Source of the DNA: Staphylococcus aureus
Lineage (GTDB): Bacteria; Bacillota; Bacilli; Staphylococcales; Staphylococcaceae
Length of the DNA: 64,000 bases
Direction of reading: 5' to 3'
NCBI RefSeq assembly: GCF_001027105.1
Contig: NZ_CP011526.1
Span: 2,356,001 to 2,420,000, forward strand
Positions 1-11,140 of the stretch are shown here, piece by piece; positions within the stretch are counted from its first letter, which is position 1, and every line of letters begins with the position of its first letter. The notes under the pieces were generated by a model. That model searched no databases and was not told the origin of the DNA. It was given only the letters and a program-made list of their open reading frames with translations. Made by a program: the position numbers and the translations under genes.

Positions 1-62
1 AAAGATCCTAAAATAATAATAAATATCGGTGAACGCTTGTTAAAATGCGTTAAATCATTCAT
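1..62 (-). CDS. tcaB: TcaB, MFS drug-efflux-like transporter (N-terminal fragment)
   Basis: Only the first 20 codons lie in the window. Reading on the minus strand from an ATG at 62, the product begins MNDLTHFNKRSPIF followed by an isoleucine-rich stretch, as expected for the start of a first membrane helix. A good ribosome binding site (aaaggagatag) sits just upstream. The identity rests mainly on position: it is the third gene after tcaR and tcaA, where S. aureus carries tcaB, a Bcr/CflA-type major facilitator. A terminator-like hairpin separates it from tcaA, so it may be expressed partly by read-through or from its own promoter. Confidence 0.7.
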   Translation of the reverse strand, partial: MNDLTHFNKRSPIFIIILGS

Positions 63-235
63 ATGACTATCTCCTTTATATAATGATTAGTTTATAACTA
101 TCACGAACAGAAACTAAATTTAAATATGCTCTTTTATATATTAGCATTAGTCACAAGTTTCATGAACATCATTACAACTTATAAAAGGTATAAAATGATA
201 TAAACCTCAGCACTTCATAAATTTTTCCACAAAAA

Positions 236-289
236 ACAATCCCTTCAAAGTAATTCACACTAATTGTAAATACTTTGAAAGGATGTTGT
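236..289 (-). terminator. Terminator-like hairpin between tcaA and tcaB
   Basis: Arms at 236-252 and 271-289 pair with one or two bulges (core cttcaaagta / tactttgaaag). On the minus strand the stem is followed by a T-run, fitting termination after tcaA. Confidence 0.75.
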
Positions 290-330
290 TTGTATTCCAT
301 GACACATGCATCTTATTTAAGTTTTATACT

Positions 331-1713
331 CTATTTTTCTGATGTCTTGATTAATTGCAAGCGGTCTTGCGAGCCTTGTTCAAGCTCATATTCTTTATCT
401 ACTTGCTTACCGTTTTCATTTATTAATCTTACGGTTGCGGTAATCTTATCACCATGTTTTTCAGCATCTATAATTTGTGGTGAACTAATCATCATTAAAC
501 TTCCTTTAGATACACGCTTCTTTACATCATCATAAAAAGATGATCCTTTTTTTATATATGATGATACAAAATCAAAATCCGACTGATTAAACGCAGCATT
601 ATTCGCTAAAGAATATCCAGCAAAGAATTCTATCAATTTGTTCTTCAAGCTGTTTTCTTCTTTTTCTTTCTTTTCAACATAGTCTTCGATATCTTCACTG
701 TCAAAATTCAAAGTTATCTCTGTATTGTATTTTAAATCGCTAGCTTTAATCGTCTTCGTCTGTGTTGTAAATGTTTTATCTTTCGCTTTACCTGAAGCTG
801 AAATGGTAATATCTTTATTTTGTGGATATGGACCATACGTTTTGGAACTTGAAAATGCCATTTCATGGTCATTTATAGTTACTTTTTTAGAACTATCATT
901 TAATTTTGTATCGCCTTTTAAAGTTACAGATATATTTGCTTCTTCAAAATCTTCAGTAACATCTACCGTTTCAGAATTACTTTGTCTAAAATCAAATTTT
1001 AAATGGCCTGCAAAATCACCGTTCTCAGTTGATTTCATAGCTGGAATTCTATATGTCCCCGGTATAAAATTACCTATTGGCGTCACTTTATTTGCTTCAG
1101 CTATAACCATCTTTTTCTTACCACCAGATTTAAACTCATATTTTGTTTTTTCTTTCGGTTTAACAATTGGTTGCTTGGTAGGTGCAGTAAAGCTCATATT
1201 ATCGAAAAAGATATAACGTGTGCCATTTTTACTTACACGTAATATATTTTGACCAGATCTGGTTTGAATATAAGAAGCTACGCTGGTCTTACTCTTATTC
1301 AATTTATGTACCGTATTTTTAAGGTCGCTGACAAATTGCTTAAGCCCAACTTCATCTTTGATATAGTTAATGTATACTTTTGCTTCTTCAGAATCTACTT
1401 TATTATCTTTAGTACTTAATAATGTTGCTACTTTTTGTTTATCATTATTCTCAATCGCATTCACTAATATTTTAGTTTGCGCTTCAGGTGAATTGAAGTT
1501 TCTTAGTAAAAAGAACAATATAATAATTAAGATTAAAATGAAAAAACCAATTGCCCAAGGCACCATTTTTCTCATCTTGATGTTATTAGTTTGTATATCT
1601 TCATCGGTTGACTTTCTATATAATGCTTGACGACTATCAAATTTATGTCCACATTGTGTACATATCTGTACATCATCTTGTGCTTGTTGTCCGCACTTCG
1701 GGCAAGATTTCAT
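331..1713 (-). CDS. tcaA: TcaA, teicoplanin-resistance-associated membrane protein
   Basis: The 460-residue product starts with a zinc-ribbon: two CxxC pairs at Cys4/Cys7 and Cys18/Cys21. A single membrane helix follows at about residues 50-73, and then a long Lys/Asp-rich extracellular part. This layout and length match TcaA of S. aureus, whose loss is known to alter glycopeptide susceptibility and which is reported to be a membrane protein with an extracellular domain. The ATG at 1713 has a gaggtgaa ribosome binding site. It lies between tcaR and tcaB on the same strand, but hairpins follow both tcaR and tcaA, so the three genes are probably not one simple transcript. The biochemical activity is not evident from sequence. 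Confidence 0.93.
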
Positions 1714-1899
1714 ACTTTCACCTCAATTCTGTTCCTCTTCAATTGTTATATGTATATCACAAAAATTATTTCATTATTTTACCATTATTATTTTACAAAT
1801 ATTATCCCAAGAATACAATTCAAGAAATGATTAACTTTACTTTAGAATTGTACCTTATTACATTATTTATGAAAGTACTCTCTCAATTATAACTAAAAA

Positions 1900-1946
1900 G
1901 AAGGTGTTCAATACATACATATTTAGTCTTATATTTGAACACCTTC
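1900..1946 (-). terminator. Terminator after tcaR
   Basis: Perfect 12-bp arms (gaaggtgttcaa at 1900-1911, ttgaacaccttc at 1935-1946). The minus-strand continuation is a T-run (cttttt). It sits just past the tcaR stop codon. Confidence 0.85.
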
Positions 1947-1952
1947 AAAAAC

Positions 1953-2408
1953 CTATTTATGATTGCTATATGTTTTAATGCGATGATTGATGACTTCTAA
2001 TACTTGCCTTACATTTTCAATATCTTCAGAATTTAAATCATTAGTAATATCTTGCGCCATATCTGTCATAATCGCATTACGTTCTTTCAAATATGCTCTA
2101 CCTTTGTCAGTTAAGGTTATGAATTTCAAACGTTGATCAATATTTAAATTTGGTTTATCTAACTTAACTAATTTAGCATCGATTAACTTTTTAATTCGTC
2201 GGCTTACTGCGGCCTTATTTACACCTTGTCTTTGCGTGATTTCACTAATTGTCAAAGGTTCTTTATTTAACATACCTAATACGTTAGACTGCTCTAATGA
2301 AATTTCATATTCATTTTGTAAATCTTTCAACATTTTTGCAGTTAATGCGTTAACGTTATTTATAAACTGCTCTAAAAATTGAATATGGTCTTGTAAATGT
2401 TTTACCAT
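1953..2408 (-). CDS. tcaR: TcaR, MarR/SarA-type transcriptional regulator
   Basis: This 151-residue protein has the MarR-family winged helix at about residues 37-105. It includes a recognition helix with the segment [12 protein letters not shown] and a wing ending in the DKG turn typical of MarR proteins. TcaR of S. aureus regulates the ica biofilm locus, spa and sarS, and is the first gene of the tca locus. The ATG at 2408 follows a tagggagaaat ribosome binding site. Its own hairpin terminator at 1900-1946 separates it from tcaA. Confidence 0.93.
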   Translation of the reverse strand: MVKHLQDHIQFLEQFINNVNALTAKMLKDLQNEYEISLEQSNVLGMLNKEPLTISEITQRQGVNKAAVSRRIKKLIDAKLVKLDKPNLNIDQRLKFITLTDKGRAYLKERNAIMTDMAQDITNDLNSEDIENVRQVLEVINHRIKTYSNHK

Positions 2409-2602
2409 AATTATTTCTCCCTAATTACTATTTTTATAAAGTATCCTCAGCAATCATTGTATCGCACATCTAAAAAACACAAAAATATTGACCCATATAT
2501 AATATAACAAATTAAGATTTACATGTTGCTGCTTTCTCCTTGCTTTAATAAATTAAATCATCTACATTTATATTTAATATTTATTATAAGCGAGGTGTCA
2601 GT

Positions 2603-3571
2603 ATGTTATTGAATTTATTATTAATATTTATACTTATCGTTATTTGTCCGTTAATTTTCAACTATACTCTGACGTTAAATTTAACATGCTACATCTTAGT
2701 TGTCATATCGATATTTTTGTCACTCATCTATAGCATCATGACCTATACTTTCCCTTGGTCTATGTTTGTAACATTTATAATAATCAGTATTATCATGCTA
2801 TTCAAACATAGATATTTATTTTCTCATACTTCTAGTCGCTTATTTATTAAAAAATTATTATCTTTTTCATATAAATTTGTACTCTACACATCAGCACTTC
2901 TATTTATAAGTACGATTCAGTCACCTATTGTGAAAGGTTTGTCTATGTGGTTAGCTATATTATGTCTTTCCCTGTTACTAACCTTTATTTGTTATCTCGT
3001 TTGGACAGTATCATATAGACATAGATCATACAACAAAGAAGTTGATATCATAATTGTGTTAGGTGCTGGTATTTTTACCGAATTTGTCACACCAATGCTT
3101 GCAGCGCGTTTAGATCGTGCACTTGATATCTATCAACAACAAGCATCAGCAACAAAGATCATTGTATCTGGCGGACAAGGACCAGACGAACCAATTTCTG
3201 AAGCTTTAGCTATGCAACGTTATTTGATTGCACATGGTGTTGATAAAACAGATATACTAATGGAATCTCACTCTATAAATACATACACAAACTTTTTATA
3301 TTCTAAACAAATCATCAACAATTTGTATCATGAAGCAGTTAAAATTGTTTGTGTAACAAGTCAGTTTCATGTATTGCGCGCCTTACGACTAGCCCAAAAA
3401 TTAGGTTTATCTATCGATGGTGTCGGAAATCATACACCATATCACTTTTTCTTACATGTGCTCATCAAAGATTATCTAGGCGTAATGTATCAGTATAGAT
3501 TGTTATTAACGTTATATTGTTCAAGTAGTTGGTTTATATGTCTTTACGCCGCTTTTATTTATAATAGTTAA
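2603..3571 (+). CDS. YdcF/SanA-like DUF218 membrane protein
   Basis: The N-terminal 140 residues are very hydrophobic, with about four or five membrane helices. A DUF218 domain follows at about residues 147-300, with the family landmarks DIIIVLGAG, a conserved SGGQG turn, an ExxAM segment and ESHSINTYTN. YdcF/ElyC/SanA proteins act in envelope or polysaccharide-precursor metabolism, but the reaction is not established. The ATG at 2603 has a gcgaggtgt ribosome binding site. The gene stands alone, divergent from tcaR across about 190 bp. The family call is firm; no specific function can be given. Confidence 0.8.
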   Translation: MLLNLLLIFILIVICPLIFNYTLTLNLTCYILVVISIFLSLIYSIMTYTFPWSMFVTFIIISIIMLFKHRYLFSHTSSRLFIKKLLSFSYKFVLYTSALLFISTIQSPIVKGLSMWLAILCLSLLLTFICYLVWTVSYRHRSYNKEVDIIIVLGAGIFTEFVTPMLAARLDRALDIYQQQASATKIIVSGGQGPDEPISEALAMQRYLIAHGVDKTDILMESHSINTYTNFLYSKQIINNLYHEAVKIVCVTSQFHVLRALRLAQKLGLSIDGVGNHTPYHFFLHVLIKDYLGVMYQYRLLLTLYCSSSWFICLYAAFIYNS

Positions 3572-4022
3572 TCCACAAACAAACTATTATTATAGGTTGT
3601 TTCTAATATTGCGTCAAACTATCTTTAAATATTCGTTAATCCTTGATTAGACAATTGTTATATTGAAAATAAATAAACTAAAGAGTCTGGGACATTAATC
3701 CCTAAAAAAAACAGCAGTAAAATAATTTTCAATTAGAAAATATCTTACTGCTGTTCTCTATTTATACAATACTTCGTATTGAATGGCTTCGCTATGCCCA
3801 TCTGGCACATTACTGTAAAATTCTATAAATAGAATTTTTGATGACGGGTCCCTTCCTAGGGTGCCGTCTCAGCCACCCCAACCGGCACATTGTTGTAAGC
3901 TGACTATATGTCAGCTTCTGTGTTGGGGCCCCTGTCTTCGACTGGCACTGCTCCCTCAGGAGTCTCGCCATTAATACTACGTATTAACATGTAATTTTAC
4001 TTTTAAATACTTTAAAAAAATA

Positions 4023-4502
4023 AGACACTTTGGCCAACTTAAGCCAGGATACAATTTACAAATAGCGACAAATTCTCAATTTGTTTTATCCTATGACCTA
4101 TTTCAAAACCCAACAGATACTAGAACTTTAATTCCATTTTTAACAATGATTCAAAATACCTTCGGTTATTTACCGGAGTATATTGTAGCTGATGCATGTT
4201 ATGATAGTGAGCAAAACTATATGGCTATTATAGATGATTTTAATAAAACGCCACTTATTACGTATGTCATGTTTATTAAAGATAAAACTAGAAAGTTTAA
4301 AAGTGACATTTTTAACACTCAAAATTGGAAATATGACGAACTTAATGATGAATTTATATGTCCTAATAACAAAAGAATAGGTTTTAAAAGATATGCATAC
4401 CATAATGATAGATATGGTTTTAAACGTGACTTCAAGCTATATGAATGCAACGAGCTGTACATTATAAAATACATATCAAAAAAGCTGATTTCTATCAAAT
4501 AA
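4023..4502 (+). pseudogene. Decayed IS1182-family transposase fragment
   Basis: An open frame without a proper start runs from about 4023 to a stop at 4502. It contains RHFGQLKPGYNLQIATN, then a segment like the catalytic core of IS1182/IS1272-type transposases, with ADACYDSEQNY about 55 residues later. About 160 residues remain of the roughly 450-550 expected. The N-terminal DNA-binding part and most of the catalytic core are missing. The stop codon falls inside an 18-bp perfect stem (4478-4495 / 4506-4523). The longest ATG-initiated frame (4146-4502) is therefore not a real gene. Confidence 0.8.
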
Positions 4503-4523
4503 TTAATAGAAATCAGCTTTTTT
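4478..4523. terminator. Strong bidirectional hairpin at the end of the transposase remnant
   Basis: 18-bp perfect arms (aaaaaagctgatttctat at 4478-4495, its complement at 4506-4523) with a 10-nt loop. The A-run on one side and T-run on the other would make it a terminator in both directions. Its layout resembles the two repeats that flank axe/txe. Confidence 0.75.
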
Positions 4524-4641
4524 ACATTGCCTAAGAACTTAATGTCCCAGCCTGTTTTTTGTAAACCCAAATCGTATTCTGTTATCTAACTTTTATACTA
4601 CTATGTCTTAAATCATTAACATTTAGCGTCTTTACAAGCCA

Positions 4642-5306
4642 CTAATCAGTTATTTTGCCATCTTCTAATTCAATCACTCGATCTGCATATTCAAATAATC
4701 TTCGATCGTGTGTAATCATAATACCAATCATTTGTTGTTCTTTAATTTGTTGACGTATCATCTCAACAACTTTTGTTGCTCTATCGGCATCTAAACTTGC
4801 TGTGGGCTCATCTGCTAAAATGATTTTCGGATTATTCATAAATGCTCTCATAATCGCAACACGTTGCTTTTCACCGCCAGATAACTGATGCGGATATACA
4901 TTCAAGCGATCTTCTAAACCAATATTTTTCAAAAGTTGTATTGCTCTTGTTGAACTTTGTTGTTTGGTCATTCCCGCTTCTTGACCTACGAGTGTCAATT
5001 GCTCTATCACTTTTAAATAAGGAACTAAATGTGAAGATTGAAAAATAAAACCAATATCTTCCAATCGTAAATCACTAGGACGATGCTGTTTATCAAACAA
5101 TGGCGCATCATTGTAAAGCACTGTACCACTCGTTTGACTTAACAATCCGCCTAATATCGTTAGCAATGTTGTTTTCCCAGAACCAGAGGCACCATTTAAA
5201 ATGACAAATTCCCCTTGTTCCACTTCAAAATTAATACCTTTTAAAACTTTTGTTTCAGACAAACCTTCTCCGAAATTTTTGACGATATCTTCAACGACTA
5301 ATGCCA

Positions 5307-5307
<1 letters not shown>
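4642..5307 (-). CDS. hrtA: HrtA, heme-efflux ABC transporter ATPase
   Basis: This 221-residue ABC ATPase has Walker [10 protein letters not shown] at residues 39-47, signature LSGGE at 142-146, and Walker B KIILADEP at 161-168. It is of the MacB/LolD type. It pairs with the HrtB permease, whose stop codon overlaps its start (TAATG, 1 nt). HrtAB relieves heme toxicity in S. aureus. Placement directly opposite hssRS, with the HssR repeat in the divergent promoter, makes the identity secure. Confidence 0.96.
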
Positions 5308-6368
<1,061 letters not shown>

Positions 6369-6410
6369 TCACTTCTCCCTATTTCTTCTTTAGCGTCAGT
6401 ATAAGGTTGA

Positions 6411-6430
6411 AATATGAACTCAATATGAAC
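6411..6430 (-). promoter_or_regulatory. HssR operator: direct repeat upstream of hrtBA
   Basis: On the minus strand two identical 9-mers GTTCATATT are separated by 2 bp (plus-strand copies AATATGAAC at 6411-6419 and 6422-6430). This matches the published HssR direct repeat in the hrtAB promoter exactly. The neighbouring genes are hrtB and hssR. Confidence 0.93.
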
Positions 6431-6497
6431 AATTGTTTTTTTACGCAAAAATATTTTACATGTATAATAAATGAAAAAGATAAGGGAGTTTATAGCT

Positions 6498-7172
6498 ATG
6501 GTGCAATGTCTTGTTGTCGATGACGATCCTCGAATCCTAAATTATATAGCTAGCCATTTACAAACAGAGCACATTGATGCATACACACAACCAAGTGGTG
6601 AAGCTGCATTAAAACTTTTAGAAAAACAGCGTGTCGATATTGCAGTGGTAGATATTATGATGGATGGTATGGACGGCTTTCAATTATGTAATACATTAAA
6701 AAATGATTATGATATACCAGTTATTATGTTAACAGCGCGGGATGCACTTAGTGACAAAGAGCGTGCGTTTATAAGCGGTACTGACGATTATGTAACCAAA
6801 CCCTTTGAGGTTAAGGAACTTATTTTTAGAATTCGTGCTGTATTACGTCGATATAATATCAATTCAAATTCAGAAATGACTATTGGCAACTTAACGCTAA
6901 ACCAATCCTATTTGGAACTCCAAGTATCTAATAAAACGATGACGTTACCGAACAAGGAATTTCAATTATTATTTATGCTTGCAGCACGTCCTAAGCAAAT
7001 CTTTACTCGTGAACAAATAATAGAAAAAATTTGGGGCTATGATTATGAAGGAGATGAGCGAACAGTTGACGTTCATATTAAGCGACTACGCCAAAGATTA
7101 AAAAAATTAAATGCCACACTTACAATTGAAACAGTAAGAGGACAAGGCTATAAGGTGGAGAATCATGTTTAA
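6498..7172 (+). CDS. hssR: HssR, heme-sensing response regulator
   Basis: An OmpR/PhoB-type regulator of 224 residues. It has a receiver domain with acidic pocket DDD at 8-10 and phospho-acceptor Asp52 (in VVDIMMDG), and a C-terminal winged helix ending RGQGYKV. I chose the ATG at 6498, which gives [10 protein letters not shown] and has the aaggga ribosome binding site at the right distance. An upstream in-frame ATG at 6471 would add nine residues and lacks a site. It overlaps hssS by 8 nt. It activates hrtBA on heme exposure. Confidence 0.95.
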   Translation: MVQCLVVDDDPRILNYIASHLQTEHIDAYTQPSGEAALKLLEKQRVDIAVVDIMMDGMDGFQLCNTLKNDYDIPVIMLTARDALSDKERAFISGTDDYVTKPFEVKELIFRIRAVLRRYNINSNSEMTIGNLTLNQSYLELQVSNKTMTLPNKEFQLLFMLAARPKQIFTREQIIEKIWGYDYEGDERTVDVHIKRLRQRLKKLNATLTIETVRGQGYKVENHV

Positions 7173-8538
7173 AACACTCTATGCTAGAATTGCGATTTAT
7201 TCCATTACGGTTATTTTATTTAGTGCATTAATAAGTTTTGTATTAACAAATGTTTACTATCATTATAATTTAAAAGCATCTAATGACGCGAAAATCATGA
7301 AGACGCTTAAAGAAGCAAGACAATATGAACAATCAGCTAAACCAACGCACATTCAACAATATTTCAAACATTTAGGGCAAATGAATTACCAAATAATGAC
7401 CATTGATCAAAAAGGTCATAAGACATTTTATGGGGAGCCATTTAGAGAAGATACTTTATCACAAAATGCTATTAACAACGTATTAAATAATCAAGATTAC
7501 CATGGTATTAAAGATAAACCATTCGCATTATTCGTAACTGGATTTTTCGACAATGTAACAGATAATACTGTTGGTATTAACTTTAAGACAAAAGACGGTT
7601 CAATAGCAGTATTTATGCGTCCAGATATTGGAGAAACATTTAGCGAGTTTAGAACATTCTTAGCCGTCTTGTTAATGTTGTTATTATTTATCTCGATTTC
7701 ATTAGTTATCGCATCAACCTATTCAATCATTCGTCCAGTAAAAAAGTTAAAGCTAGCGACCGAACGCTTAATTGATGGTGATTTTGAAACACCTATCAAA
7801 CAAACACGCAAAGATGAAATTGGAACATTACAGTATCACTTTAATAAGATGAGAGAGTCATTGGGACAAGTTGATCAAATGAGGCAGCATTTTGTACAAA
7901 ATGTATCTCATGAAATCAAAACACCATTAACACATATTCATCATTTATTAAGCGAGTTACAACAAACTTCTGATAAAACATTAAGACAACAATATATAAA
8001 TGATATCTATACCATTACAACGCAGCTGAGCGGATTAACAACTGAATTGTTGCTCTTATCCGAATTAGATAATCACCAACATTTATTATTCGATGATAAG
8101 ATTCAAGTCAATCAACTCATTAAAGATATCATTCGACATGAACAATTTGCTGCTGATGAAAAGTCGTTAATCATTTTAGCTGACCTAGAATCAATCAATT
8201 TCCTAGGAAATCAACGTTTGTTACATCAAGCATTGAGTAATTTATTAATAAATGCTATTAAGTATACAGATGTTGGTGGTGCCATTGACATCGCTTTGCA
8301 ACATAGTCACAACAATATCATTTTCACAATAAGTAATGATGGTTCACCAATTAGTCCACAAGCTGAAGCACGTTTATTTGAACGTTTTTATAAAGTGAGC
8401 AAACATGATAATAGCAATGGTTTAGGTCTTGCAATTACAAAATCCATCATTGAATTGCATCATGGTACAATCCAATTCACACAAAGTAACGAGTATGTAA
8501 CCACCTTTACTATTACACTGCCAAATAATTCACTTTAA
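7165..8538 (+). CDS. hssS: HssS, heme-sensing histidine kinase
   Basis: A 457-residue membrane kinase: first helix about residues 9-31, extracellular sensor to about 163, second helix about 164-186, HAMP domain, then HisKA with phospho-acceptor His249 ([15 protein letters not shown]). The ATPase domain carries the N-box NLLINAIKY and G-box GLGLAI. The His249 position equals that known for S. aureus HssS. Its start lies inside the hssR stop region, so the pair is one operon. A hairpin follows it. Confidence 0.96.
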   Translation: MFKTLYARIAIYSITVILFSALISFVLTNVYYHYNLKASNDAKIMKTLKEARQYEQSAKPTHIQQYFKHLGQMNYQIMTIDQKGHKTFYGEPFREDTLSQNAINNVLNNQDYHGIKDKPFALFVTGFFDNVTDNTVGINFKTKDGSIAVFMRPDIGETFSEFRTFLAVLLMLLLFISISLVIASTYSIIRPVKKLKLATERLIDGDFETPIKQTRKDEIGTLQYHFNKMRESLGQVDQMRQHFVQNVSHEIKTPLTHIHHLLSELQQTSDKTLRQQYINDIYTITTQLSGLTTELLLLSELDNHQHLLFDDKIQVNQLIKDIIRHEQFAADEKSLIILADLESINFLGNQRLLHQALSNLLINAIKYTDVGGAIDIALQHSHNNIIFTISNDGSPISPQAEARLFERFYKVSKHDNSNGLGLAITKSIIELHHGTIQFTQSNEYVTTFTITLPNNSL

Positions 8539-8542
8539 TCTC

Positions 8543-8590
8543 TACCTCCTGAAAAAACATTTCTGTTTTTATTTCAGGAGGTATCTTTTA
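8543..8590 (+). terminator. hssRS terminator
   Basis: Arms tacctcctgaaa (from 8543) and tttcaggaggta (8572-8583) are followed by tcttttat on the plus strand, 5 bp after the hssS stop codon. Confidence 0.85.
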
Positions 8591-8700
8591 TATTGATTAG
8601 CGCTTTCTAGCCACTTAACATTTAATTTCTACCATTCAACAAAATTTAAATATATCGATGGTCATTTATGGTTTAATAATTTTGAAGGAGGCATTAACCT

Positions 8701-9144
8701 ATGATGAAACTCAATTTATTTATCAATGCAAATGAGACGGAATCTTATATTGATATACATGCACCTAAAATGAATGATAACGTTCAAAGTATTATTAATG
8801 CAGTCAATGATTTAGACAAATCACATACATTAGTCGGATACATAGACAAAGAAATCCATATCATTAATGTATCAGATGTTATAACATTCCAAGTTATTAA
8901 TAAAAATGTAACAGCCATTACAAGCAATCAAAAATTCAAACTAAAATTACGACTTTATGAACTAGAAAAACAGTTACCACAACATTTCATTCGCATTTCC
9001 AAATCAGAAATCGTCAACAAGTATTACATTGAAAAATTATTATTAGAGCCAAATGGACTTATACGTATGTATCTTAAAGATGCACACTACACCTATTCTT
9101 CTAGACGTTATTTAAAATCTATAAAGGAGCGCTTATCAATATGA
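8701..9144 (+). CDS. LytTR-domain DNA-binding regulator
   Basis: This 147-residue protein has a LytTR DNA-binding domain over about residues 45-145: [19 protein letters not shown], then the [10 protein letters not shown] segment and [13 protein letters not shown] at the end. It has no receiver domain, so it is not a classical response regulator. A strong ribosome binding site (gaaggaggc) precedes 8701. It overlaps the next gene by 4 nt (ATGA). LytTR genes paired with a DUF3021 membrane protein are a recurrent arrangement in Firmicutes, probably with the membrane partner controlling the regulator. Target genes are unknown. Confidence 0.85.
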
Positions 9145-9596
9145 AAAATTTGAAAAACTCATTATTTATTAGCTTAATCATTGGTTTGTCCCTTTCACTG
9201 TTCTTTAGTATGTTATTTGCAGACGGCAAATATTATCCACTGAACCCACAATCAACTATTGGCATATTGTATTATACGCATTTCACAGAAACTACCGTAA
9301 TGTTGATTTCTATCATTTTATGGTTACTCATAGGCGTCGTCTTTTTCCTTGGAGATTTTATCTTTAAATACACAGATTGGAGCATTACTAAAGCAACTAT
9401 AATGCATTTCATAACAACGTATGTCGGATTCTTGCCTTTAGCAATGCTTGCCGGTTGGTTTCCACTAACAGTGCATTATCTAATCATATTCACAATTATC
9501 TTCATTGTGGTTTATGTATTAATTTGGATAATTCAATTCTTTAAAAACAAGAACTACGTAGACACTATTAACAAGCAACTGAAACAATTAAAATGA
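9141..9596 (+). CDS. DUF3021 four-helix membrane protein, partner of the LytTR regulator
   Basis: This 151-residue protein has four predicted membrane helices (about residues 8-28, 50-72, 88-110 and 112-135) and a short basic tail, typical of DUF3021. The start overlaps the LytTR gene stop, so the two are cotranslated. By analogy with other LytTR/DUF3021 pairs it may hold or release the regulator at the membrane; this is inference. A bidirectional terminator follows. Confidence 0.8.
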
Positions 9597-9614
9597 TTTT
9601 TATTAACCACTAAA

Positions 9615-9655
9615 AAACGGTAATGTCTATCACATTAAAAAAGACATTACCGTTT
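9615..9655. terminator. Bidirectional terminator between the DUF3021 gene and mqo
   Basis: 13-bp perfect arms aaacggtaatgtc (9615-9627) and gacattaccgttt (9643-9655), with A-run and T-run flanks, between two convergent genes. Confidence 0.88.
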
Positions 9656-9661
9656 CGTTTA

Positions 9662-11140
9662 TTATTTAACTTGTAAATACTTAGTTACTTCTTCATTAAT
9701 TTTATGATATAAATCCTCATGATCTGTTAAGCGATAACCAAATGACGGCACCATTTCTTTAATCTTTGGTTCCCATCCTTTGAATTCATCACGATAGCAT
9801 CTCTGTAAAACATCAAACATAATATCTACAGCTGTTGACGCACCAGGTGATGCACCAAGTAATGCAGCTAATGTGCCATCATCTGACGTAATAACTTCAG
9901 TACCAAATTGTAAGTTACCTTTAGAATCCTCAGTATCCTTGATTACTTGGACACGTTGCCCTGCTGTAATCACTTCCCAATCTTCATTTTTAGCATTTGG
10001 GAAAAAGACTCTTAAATCATCCATACGCTCATCATTAGATAACATCAATTGTGACACTAAATACTTCGTAAGACTCATTTCTTTGATACCTGCAGATAAC
10101 ATCGTCACGATATTATTTGGTTTAACCGATTTAATTAAATCCATATGTGAACCTGTTTTTAAAAATTTAGGTGAGAAACCTGCAAATGGACCAAATAACA
10201 ATGAACGCTTGCCGTCTACAAAACGTGTATCTAAGTGCGGCACTGACATTGGTGGCGCACCCACTGCTGCTTTTCCGTACACTTTAGCATGATGACGATC
10301 AATCACTTCTTGATTTGTACAGCGCAGGAATAATCCACTTACCGGGAAACCACCAATATGTTTTGATTGTTTAATCCCAGTCTTTTGGAGTAATGGTAAA
10401 CTCGCACCGCCAGCACCAATAAATACAAAATCAGATTCATATGTTGTCGTTTCATTAGTTTCTAAATCTTTAACTTTAACTAGCCATACCCCAGATTTCT
10501 GTTTCTTGATGTCTAATACATTCTGCTTATATTGAATTCCCACACCACGTTGCTCTAAATTATCAAATAACTTTGCAGTTAACGCACCAAAGTTAACATC
10601 TGTACCAGTTTCATCATAAGTTAAAGCAATTGGTTCATCAGACTTACGACCTTCAATCATTAACGGTACCCAAGATTTCATTTCTTCTTCATCTTGCGAT
10701 AATTTCATTTTTTCGAATAAAATACTTTTCTTTAACGTTGCAACACGACTTTTTATAAAAGCTACATTATCTTCGCCAATGACAAAACTCATGTGTGGCA
10801 CCGCTTGAATAAAGCGATCTGGGTTATCTAATTGTCCTGTTTTAACTAAATATGCCCAAAACTGTTTTGAAATTTGGTACTGCTCATTTATCTTAATTGC
10901 TTTACTACAATCAACTGTGCCATCCTTACCTTCTTTTGTATAGTTCAACTCGCAAAGTGCTGAATGCCCTGTACCGGCATTATTCCATACATTTGAACTC
11001 TCTTCGCCAGGTTGTGCTAATTTTTCAAACACTTTAATATTTTTCTCAGGTGATAATTCTTTAAGTAATGTTCCTAATGTTGCACTCATAATACCGCCAC
11101 CAATTAAGATGACATCTGTTTTGCTATGTTGTGTTGTCAT
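9662..11140 (-). CDS. mqo1: Malate:quinone oxidoreductase
   Basis: This 492-residue FAD enzyme oxidises malate to oxaloacetate and passes electrons to quinone at the membrane surface. The N-terminus shows the dinucleotide fold [14 protein letters not shown] (GGG at 14-16). The family features [21 protein letters not shown] and [11 protein letters not shown] are present. I place the start at the ATG at 11140 because ggggga lies just upstream; a longer frame to 11197 would add 19 residues with no binding site. S. aureus has two mqo genes. The position next to lactate permease fits mqo1, though the numbering is from memory. Confidence 0.9.

Larger units (their letters stand above)
3687..4550. 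repeat. Palindromic intergenic repeat cluster enclosing an IS remnant
   Basis: Perfect 12-bp inverted repeats (ctgggacattaa at 3687-3698, ttaatgtcccag at 4539-4550) bound an 864-bp segment. Inside are a hairpin (acagcagtaa... ttactgctgt, about 3711-3755), a GC-rich block carrying the STAR-like core TGTGTTGGGGCCC near 3920-3932, and the transposase remnant. There is no gene in 3572-4022. The ctgggacatt motif and STAR-like cores are common S. aureus intergenic repeats (established knowledge). The nesting is what the sequence shows. Confidence 0.75.

Noticed and set aside
725..1216. 163-codon plus-strand ORF opposite tcaA
   Set aside because: It is a shadow: it lies wholly antisense to the well-supported tcaA, has no ribosome binding site, and its composition is that of the complementary frame.
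4146..4502. 118-codon ORF taken as a complete gene
   Set aside because: The open frame continues upstream without a start and matches the middle of an IS1182-type transposase; it is a remnant, not a complete gene.
9873..10292. 139-codon plus-strand ORF opposite mqo
   Set aside because: Antisense shadow of a conserved enzyme; no initiation signal.
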